A stretch of 64,000 nucleotides of DNA, from NCBI GenBank assembly GCA_007570785.1, contig ML661902.1:1342044-1406043 (forward strand), written 5' to 3'. Of the stretch, positions 58,185 through 64,000 are shown in pieces. This DNA comes from Antilocapra americana (Eukaryota > Chordata > Mammalia > Artiodactyla > Antilocapridae). Under the pieces are notes generated by a model. The model was not told the DNA's origin, ran no database searches, and saw only the letters and a list, made by a program, of their open reading frames with translations. The first letter of the stretch is position 1. Each line of letters opens with the position of its first letter. The position numbers and the translations under genes were made by a program.

Positions 58185-59240
58185 TTCTTTTAGTAGTAGG
58201 GAGTTAGTGAAAGAATTTTGGCAGAGAAGTGGCACAATTTTGGCAGCAATGAAAATGATGGTTTTGAAGGGATGATGATAAAGAACCATTACAAGGCAAA
58301 ATTTCCAGTGACAGTTGGAAAGGGTATGAACTATTAGATAACAATCAAAATAGGCAGGAGAGAACAGATCTTAGAAATATTTAGAAGGCAGAGTAACGTA
58401 AGACTTGACCATTCATTTGAATGTGGGGTGAAGGGACAGGGGATAATTAAAGTAACCCCTTCATGATAAACCTGACCAAATGGGGAGGTGATGGGTTTTG
58501 TCTCAGGCTGTCTTAGTTTGAAGTGGGACCTGAATTTTGGAGAAAATTCTGGAGGCCAGAAAACAATTTGGGACTTTTGGATATAAGTGATGATAAAGCC
58601 ATTTCAACCCTAGAATACCTAGAAAGTATTTTTTTAAAAAAGGAGAAGTTGGAGAACTACAAAAAGACCTTCAGGAAGTGTTTAGAGAAAGAAGATTTTG
58701 CAAATGATAGACACTATGAGGACTCCGGAGAGTTGGGGTCCGAACATCCTAAAGGAAGAAAAAACCAAAGGAGAGAATGATGCCTAGTGCTGAAAACCTT
58801 AGCGAGGTGAGACAGATGAGAGCTTAAAATTATTTGCTGATTTGGCAGCAAAGTGAACCTTCTTAGGAAGATTACTAACTGTAGGGTGGTAGGGAAAGCA
58901 ACCCAGTGAAGAGAGTTGTAGAGCAATTATGATTGAGGAGCTGAAGAGAGAAAGGCTGGTAGGTTTGAAACCCTGGTTAGTAAAGGAAAGGAGAGAGAAA
59001 AGGCTATGGTTACAATGGGACTAAGAGTTTAATTTTTTTATTTTTTTAACTTCTAGAAGGAGATGCTTAACATTGCTTGTGTGTTAGAAGATAAAAGGCA
59101 GCAGTAAGGAGACGTTCAAGATGCACAAGAGCAGTAGAGTAGACATGACTTTGGGGCAAGAAATGAGAAATTGTAACTCGGAAGTTATTTCCCCATGAGA
59201 GAAGTAGGAGGTGAGGTGAAGATAAAACAACCTTGGATAT
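58185..59240 (+). repeat. Ancient mammalian repeat, family not named
   Basis: Phrases gttagtgaaagaattttggc, agaagtggcacaattttggc, gaggtgagacagatgagagc, gagagttgtagagcaattat and ttagaagataaaaggcagca appear in the order expected for the same old element as at 54-56 kb. The 85-codon frame at 58523-58780 (Glu/Lys-rich) lies inside it, with no codon bias or known domain, so I do not call it a gene. Confidence 0.4.
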
Positions 59241-59635
59241 TTCACTGTTCCCCAGGGACCTTAGGTATAACAACATTTAAATTATAAATGCAAATAACTC
59301 TTTTCAAGTATTTAATGCTAAAATAATCAACCTTTGGCTTATTTAATGTGCTAGAGTATAGCAAGTATGGAGTATCATGTAGTAAATCTTATCTGCCATT
59401 TCCACGGAGCATTTCCAGGATTGATTATCTCCACAGTTAAGTTCTAGGCTGGTGAAATTATCTTACTTGCAAGACCTTTGACATGGTGATCAACTGATAG
59501 AATTCTCCATCTTTCATTTTACCTGCTTTTAAGTGAAGGCTAGCCAAGAGTTGCACAATTTAAGAAATAAAAGTTCCCCACTTTTGTTTTAACCATTATC
59601 CAAATCAGATAACTAAAGGAAGTGAAACCATTTTT
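59241..59635. other. No recognised feature
   Basis: AT-rich sequence, nothing identified. Confidence 0.3.
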
Positions 59636-59639
59636 CCTG

Positions 59640-60205
59640 ACTGGGGCTTGAACCCACGTGGCTGGGACTTGTCAAAACCCACAGTAATGAAGCCCAGGTT
59701 CTTGATGTCTCATCTCAGAAAGTATTCAGTGAGACAGAGTGATAGGTAAGAAGTGTATTTAGTCAGAAAGAAACACACTCTATAGAGTGTTAGGCCCTTG
59801 CAGAGGGTGAGTGTGGTGGCCTCAAAATGTGGCATGGTTAGCTTCTATGGACTGGGTAATTTCATAAGCTAATGAGTGGGAGAATTATTCCAACTATTTT
59901 GGGGATGGGATGGAGATTTCCAGGAGCTGGGACCACCGCCCAACTTTTTGGTCTTTTGATGGTTGACCATGGAACTGTCATGGCACCTCTGGGTGTGTCA
60001 TTTAGCTTACTGATTGAGGACCAGGTCTGGTTGAAGTTGACTTGTACTGCCATCCTGGACCCATTTGATTCTAATTGGTTTATATTGTGTCCTCAGGCTA
60101 TGTCATTCATTCAAAAGTTGTGCCCTGCCTCCTTCCTTCCTGTTTCAGAAGTAACCAGAAACATAATTCTTCTCATAAGTTTCCACTATAGGAATTTTGA
60201 TTGAA
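59640..60205 (-). mobile_element. Possible old artiodactyl LTR, strand uncertain
   Basis: The order ttgaacccacgtggctggga, ttcttgatgtctcatctcag, aaacacactctatagagtgt, gactgggtaatttcataagc, ggaactgtcatggcacctct, gtgtgtcatttagcttactg is familiar to me as a repetitive LTR-like unit of artiodactyl genomes. GC content is higher than the surroundings. No TSD or second LTR seen. The 110-codon frame at 59872-60204 lies in it and shows no domain. Confidence 0.45.
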
Positions 60206-60449
60206 CTACGTAGGTCAGTTAAAATTAGCTAGTTATGGGCTGCAATCCAATTCATATAACTGTTGCTTATGTAATATGTATAGAGCTACTTGCAAGTTAG
60301 ATAGAAATCATAAATTCCAATCTTGCTTCTGTTGTATACAAAACAAATAACCTTTCTTAATGACCCAGAGTCATCTTGATGCTATTGTTGTTATACATTG
60401 CTGGGAGCAAAAAAATCAGTTATTTTTCTAAATAGATATCAGTTGAAAG

Positions 60450-60650
60450 GCTGTCTGGTATTGTGGTTAAATGTAGAGACTATACTGTTAAACAGATCTG
60501 GAGTCAAATAATCATTCCACCAACAGGTGAGTGACCTCAACTTCCCCCTTCATAAAATGAGATTGAATGTTACTGAAAAAGAAAGAAGATCATATAAAAT
60601 GTTGATGATAGTAGTTGATATAATAGGAACTCAAATAAGCAAATAATAGT
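60450..60650 (+). repeat. MIR SINE, plus strand, diverged
   Basis: MIR-like order: gtctggtattgtggttaaat, cagatctggagtcaaataat, gtgagtgacctcaacttccc, ttcataaaatgagattgaat, ataggaactcaaataagc. Confidence 0.65.
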
Positions 60651-61156
60651 CTCATTTACTAACCATCATAAGAAAATAATATAAATATTTCTGGATAGAA
60701 TAAATCATCCTACATACTAACTCTCTCATTGATGATGCATGGCTTATTACACAAACTTCTAGTCACTCCCAGACCAAAATAAAGAAGTTAAAGGCTTCCA
60801 AAATTTATGATGAGCTCTCTGAAAAGTCTTTTGATTTTGATCTAGAGAAATGTGCCTTTTTTAATGACAAAGCATGGGGACAATTGCAAAGATTAGACTT
60901 CTTAAGAAACTAGTAAAAATGCCGCATGTGTGTGTGTTGTAGAGAATGTACACCAAAGTAGAATTTACACAAAATATTATTTAAAATATATGTTAATGAG
61001 GACAAAATGTGCACAATTTTGCTTATAAGAAATCAGTGTTAGTAATAATATTAAATCATCTTATGAATTATTTGCACCTTCTATCAATCTAATGACCTTT
61101 TCATTGCACAGATATCACTTTATGATATAATATAAACTCATTGATTAGCCTTAACT
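60651..61156. other. No recognised feature
   Basis: AT-rich unique-looking DNA. Confidence 0.35.
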
Positions 61157-61169
61157 AATTAGGATAATA

Positions 61170-61385
61170 CGTGCATACTAAGTTGCTTCAGTTGTGTCTA
61201 ACTCTGTGACCTATGGACCATAGCCTGCTGGGCTCCTCTGTCCATGGGATTCTCCAGGCAAGACTACTAGAGTGGGTTTCCATGCCTTCCTCCAGGGGAT
61301 CTTCCCAACCCAGAGATCAAACTCACATCACTTATGTCTCCTGCATTGGCAAGAGAATTTATCTCTAGCACCACCTGGGAAGACC
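61170..61385 (-). mobile_element. Bov-tA SINE, minus strand, 13-bp TSD
   Basis: Antisense Bov-tA: actaagttgcttcagttgtg, ctctgtccatgggattctcc, gatcttcccaacccagagat, and head cctgcattggcaagagaatt. Flanks aattaggataata (61157-61169) and aatttggataata (61386-61398), one mismatch. Confidence 0.93.
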
Positions 61386-61398
61386 AATTTGGATAATA

Positions 61399-61880
61399 TG
61401 CCAATGAAAAATAGGTATAGTTCTAGTATCTAGGTCAATTATTCTCTAAGCCTAGAATACTTCCTAGCATTTCAAATAGAAATTTCACTAAACACAATCA
61501 TTTTTTCCAACCATGTGTTTCAAGTGCCTGAGATAAGAAACTGTGGAGGTAGCAGTAAGTCTTTCACTTGCTCATTATTAAAAAAAAACAATAGCATTCC
61601 ATCCAATAAAACAAAAACCCCAAAGAAATGGGCATTTTGTCTGTCCTGGGCAAAGCTGTATCCTTTGTAGCTCTTGATCCTGAAAGAGGCTCATTATGTA
61701 ATAATGTATTGTTCTGTTCATAAAGAGAATGGTTGGTAGGAGGTGGGCAGCATCCAGGCAGGTTCCATAGTCATTCAAGAACAGTCACAACAGAGGTTAG
61801 TTTTAAGTGTCACCAGGAACAGAGAATGTTGGCTAAGTTCTTTTAAATAGTGGGGGAGAAGTTAGGGGAAAACATAATAT
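61399..61880. other. No recognised feature
   Basis: Unique-looking; no gene signal. The minus frame at 61578-61778 has no domain. Confidence 0.35.
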
Positions 61881-61883
61881 AAT

Positions 61884-62232
61884 CATGCCTTGGTAACCCC
61901 AGGGGATTGGTTCCAGGAACACCCCTCTTTACCCGAAACCCAGGGATGCTCTAGTCTCTTATATAAAATGGAGTAGTATTTGCATGCAATCTACTCACAT
62001 CTTCCTGTAGACTTTAAATCATCTCTAGATTACCTATAATACCTAATACAATGTAAATGCTATGTAAATAGTTGTAAATACAATGTAAATGTTATGTATG
62101 TAAATGGTTGCCTGTAAGACAAATTCAAGTTTGGCTTTCTGGAACTTTCAAGAATTTATTTTCTTCAATATATTTTCTCCATGGTTGGTTGAATCCAAAG
62201 GTGTGGAACTCATAGATACAGAGGACCGAGAA
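61884..62232 (+). mobile_element. MER2-type Tigger DNA element
   Basis: Reads ggggattggttccaggaaca, then cagggatgctctagtctctt, then atataaaatggagtagtatt, then ctttaaatcatctctagatt, then acctaatacaatgtaaatgc, and near the end ggttggttgaatccaaaggt with acagaggaccgag. This is the order in MER2/Tigger-derived non-autonomous TcMar elements. A local duplication of acaatgtaaatg is present in the middle. Confidence 0.82.
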
Positions 62233-62397
62233 TATTGGGTTTTAACTTGGGGGAGATACAAATAAATATAGATTCAGAAAGGCATCAGACATTAGTATCA
62301 GGCCACAGAAGAGATCAAAGAGAAAGCAAAAGTAAAGAAATATGCAGCACAGAAAAATAACTGGCAGTTTAAAACATGTACTTCTTTGCCAGCTGAG

Positions 62398-62575
62398 GGC
62401 ACGATCACTCTTAATTCTCACAACAATTGTATAAGGTGTATGCTAATGGCTACCTTCATTTTACAGATTAGGAGACTGACACATGGAGAACTCCAGTGAC
62501 TTGTCCAAGGCGACCCAAGTAGGAAATGTGGAAGCCACAGTCTGAACTTCGGTCAGCTGGCTCTGCACATTTCAT
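62398..62575 (-). repeat. MIR SINE, minus strand
   Basis: Antisense MIR: aattctcacaacaattgtat, ttcattttacagattaggag, gtgacttgtccaaggcgacc, ggaaatgtggaagccacagt. Good core match. Confidence 0.82.
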
Positions 62576-62587
62576 CTTTCCTTTTTA

Positions 62588-62881
62588 AAATTTATTTATT
62601 TATTTATTTATAGCCTCGCTGGGTCTTCATTGCTGTGAGCCCAAGATTTTTCTAGCTGCAGCAAGAGAGGCTGCTTTTCCTTGCAGTGCATGGGCTTCTC
62701 ACTGCAGTAGCTTCTCTTGCTGTGGAGCACAGGCTCTAGGACACGTGGGCTCCGTAGTCGTGGCCTGCGGGCTTAGTTGCTCCAGGGCATGTGGCATCTT
62801 CCCGGCCCGGGGAATCCAATCTGCGTGCCGTGCCCTGCATTGGCAGGCAGGTTCTTAACTGCTGGACTACCAGGGAAGTCC
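62588..62881 (-). mobile_element. CHR-type tRNA-Glu SINE, minus strand
   Basis: Antisense CHR: (TTTA)n tail at 62590-62611, gctgggtcttcattgctgtg, ggcttctcttgctgtggagc-like modules, ttagttgctccagggcatgt, and head ctactggactaccagggaag-like sequence ending at 62881. Flanks tcatctttcc and tcatctgtct are a possible TSD. The frame at 62777-62989 is SINE-derived. Confidence 0.88.
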
Positions 62882-63324
62882 CTCATCTGTCTTCTTCACA
62901 CACAAAAAGTCTGCATGGTCTCTTTTGTAAATAACTCAGCCAGTGAATTGAAGCACCACTTGATGTGTCACTCTGCTCCCTGCCACTAAGTGCTGATGGC
63001 TGGGTAAAATGATAGTGTCTCTGTCAGTTTCCTCATCAATAAAATTAGTATTGTCCAGATCTATCCAGACTGCTCTGCTTGGATATTGTGTGAAATAACC
63101 AATCAATAATCATAAAATGGCATGAAAACATGCAGTGCTAGATCCAAGCTCAATATTATTATACAAGTTTACAGTGTGATAGCACAGCCAGAAAGGTCAA
63201 AGCTATTTCAAACTGCATACAGAAAGGCACACTGATGTAGAATAGAGAAGCTGTTGTCTTTGTAGCCAGGGGGCAAAGATTGGGGATGTTTCAATGAGAA
63301 TATTTTTCTTATTTATAGTTGCTT
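62882..63324. other. No recognised feature
   Basis: Unique-looking. A MIR-like scrap near 63015-63055 (tttcctcatcaataaaatta) is possible but too short to call. Confidence 0.35.
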
Positions 63325-63405
63325 ATGGACAGGGAGGCCTGGCGTGCTGCGATTCATGGGGTCGCAAAGAGTCAGACATGACTGAGCGATTGAACTGATA
63401 CTGAT
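63325..63405 (+). mobile_element. BovB/Bov-A 3' stub, plus strand
   Basis: About 80 bp: atggacagggaggcctggcg, gctgcgattcatggggtcgc, gacatgactgagcgattgaa, then actgatactgat. Little diverged. It could be the extreme 3' end of a BovB or of a Bov-A SINE; the ggaggcctggcgtgctgc wording favours BovB. Confidence 0.85.
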
Positions 63406-64000
63406 AAGCATCCCAAAAGAAAATAATTCATTGGAAGATGAGTATTTAAACTTTTATACTTCTCTTTGAGGGAGAATATCTAACATTACTGCACCACATA
63501 TTAAGGGACAAGAGTGATCAGATTAAGATGAAGAACTAAAGATGTTAATCTGGTTAAGGGAAATACTGGACTAAATAAAACACTGCAGATATGTGAAATG
63601 TACAGATTTTTAAAAAAGAGAGTTTAGTTTGGGAATTGAAAGAATGAATAGGAATATAGGAAGAAAGAAAAGAGAGAGAGAGGAGTGAAGAGAAGAAAGA
63701 CAAAGAGGAGGCGGAGAGAGAAAGAAAGAGAAATAAATTCATATTTGGGCCATACACATATTGACTGATGTGACTCCAGTTTGATTTGACTCATTTTAAA
63801 GACTGTGAATCACTGACTAATGGATGCAGCTACAGTATCAGCATTTATCATGTCAGAGGTCGGCATGGATTGCTATCAAACATCCAGGCCTTCCAGAGCC
63901 TTAACCTGATGCCAGTGGTCACTACATCCAGACTAGCTCAAGGGATGTATGTGAAGCCTTGTTGTTTGAGCTAGTGAGAGTCTGAAAAAAGATCCCAAAA
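63406..64000. other. No gene; purine-rich tract
   Basis: Contains a GA-rich polypurine tract at about 63656-63735 (gaaagaaaagagagagagag and relatives). The short frames at 63554-63757 and 63786-63974 have no domain. Window ends in unique-looking sequence. Confidence 0.45.

Noticed and set aside
58523..58780. 85-codon Glu/Lys-rich open frame as a possible small gene or exon
   Set aside because: It lies inside an ancient repeat-like block, has no recognisable domain, and no splice or promoter context supports it.
59872..60204. 110-codon plus-strand open frame
   Set aside because: It falls within an LTR-like block, lacks any known domain and its composition looks random.

Overview
This window reads as non-coding nuclear DNA from a ruminant (Bovidae-like; cattle, sheep, goat and deer cannot be separated from the sequence alone). 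The evidence is the repeats. There are about 17 copies of the tRNA-Glu/BovB-derived SINEs Bov-tA and Bov-A/Bov-A2, seven BovB (RTE-type) LINE pieces, young ruminant L1 copies, and two CHR-type SINEs of the kind shared by ruminants, hippos and whales. The sequence is AT-rich. A run of 100 Ns at 18901-19000 marks an assembly gap. I found no host protein-coding exon, rRNA or tRNA gene, or CpG island that I could defend. Every long open frame falls in L1 or BovB sequence. Family names rest on my recognition of the repeats; no database search was run.

Layout. 0-5.4 kb: an old L1 3' end, a MIR split by BovB and then Bov-tA, and two minus-strand young L1 copies. 5.4-8.5 kb: mostly unique DNA with a 112-bp tandem duplication and a TA/TG microsatellite. 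8.5-9.5 kb: an old L1 carrying a Bov-tA. 12-17 kb: MIR, Bov-tA, MER5, BovB and an unnamed ancient repeat. 18.8-21.7 kb: a young L1 holding the gap, a possible mRNA retrocopy tail, a CHR SINE, a possible old LTR and two SINEs. 21.7-28.7 kb: the most repeat-poor part. 28.7-30.5 kb: MLT1-type LTR, SINE, MER5A, old L1 scrap. 30.8-33.6 kb: a young L1 with a 5' inversion and a clean 14-bp target-site duplication (TSD).

33.7-43.1 kb is the most structured part. It holds a 49-bp SINE stub with its own TSD, and a retroviral LTR fragment (U3-R plus poly(A)) with a perfect 20-bp TSD that looks copied by the L1 machinery. Next is a near-full-length BovB (36248-40089) with a 13-bp TSD, a 5' inversion and a 730-bp internal L1 ORF2 fragment with clean junctions. 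An ancient L1 and another BovB follow. 43-64 kb: scattered SINEs, old L1 3' ends, MIRs, a fourth large BovB at 54.9-56.3 kb inside an ancient repeat, a MER2/Tigger-like DNA transposon, a second CHR SINE and purine-rich tracts.

Nothing here works as an operon or pathway. The biology is retrotransposition: L1 and BovB as autonomous elements, Bov-tA/Bov-A SINEs carrying BovB-like 3' ends, and RNAs copied in trans.
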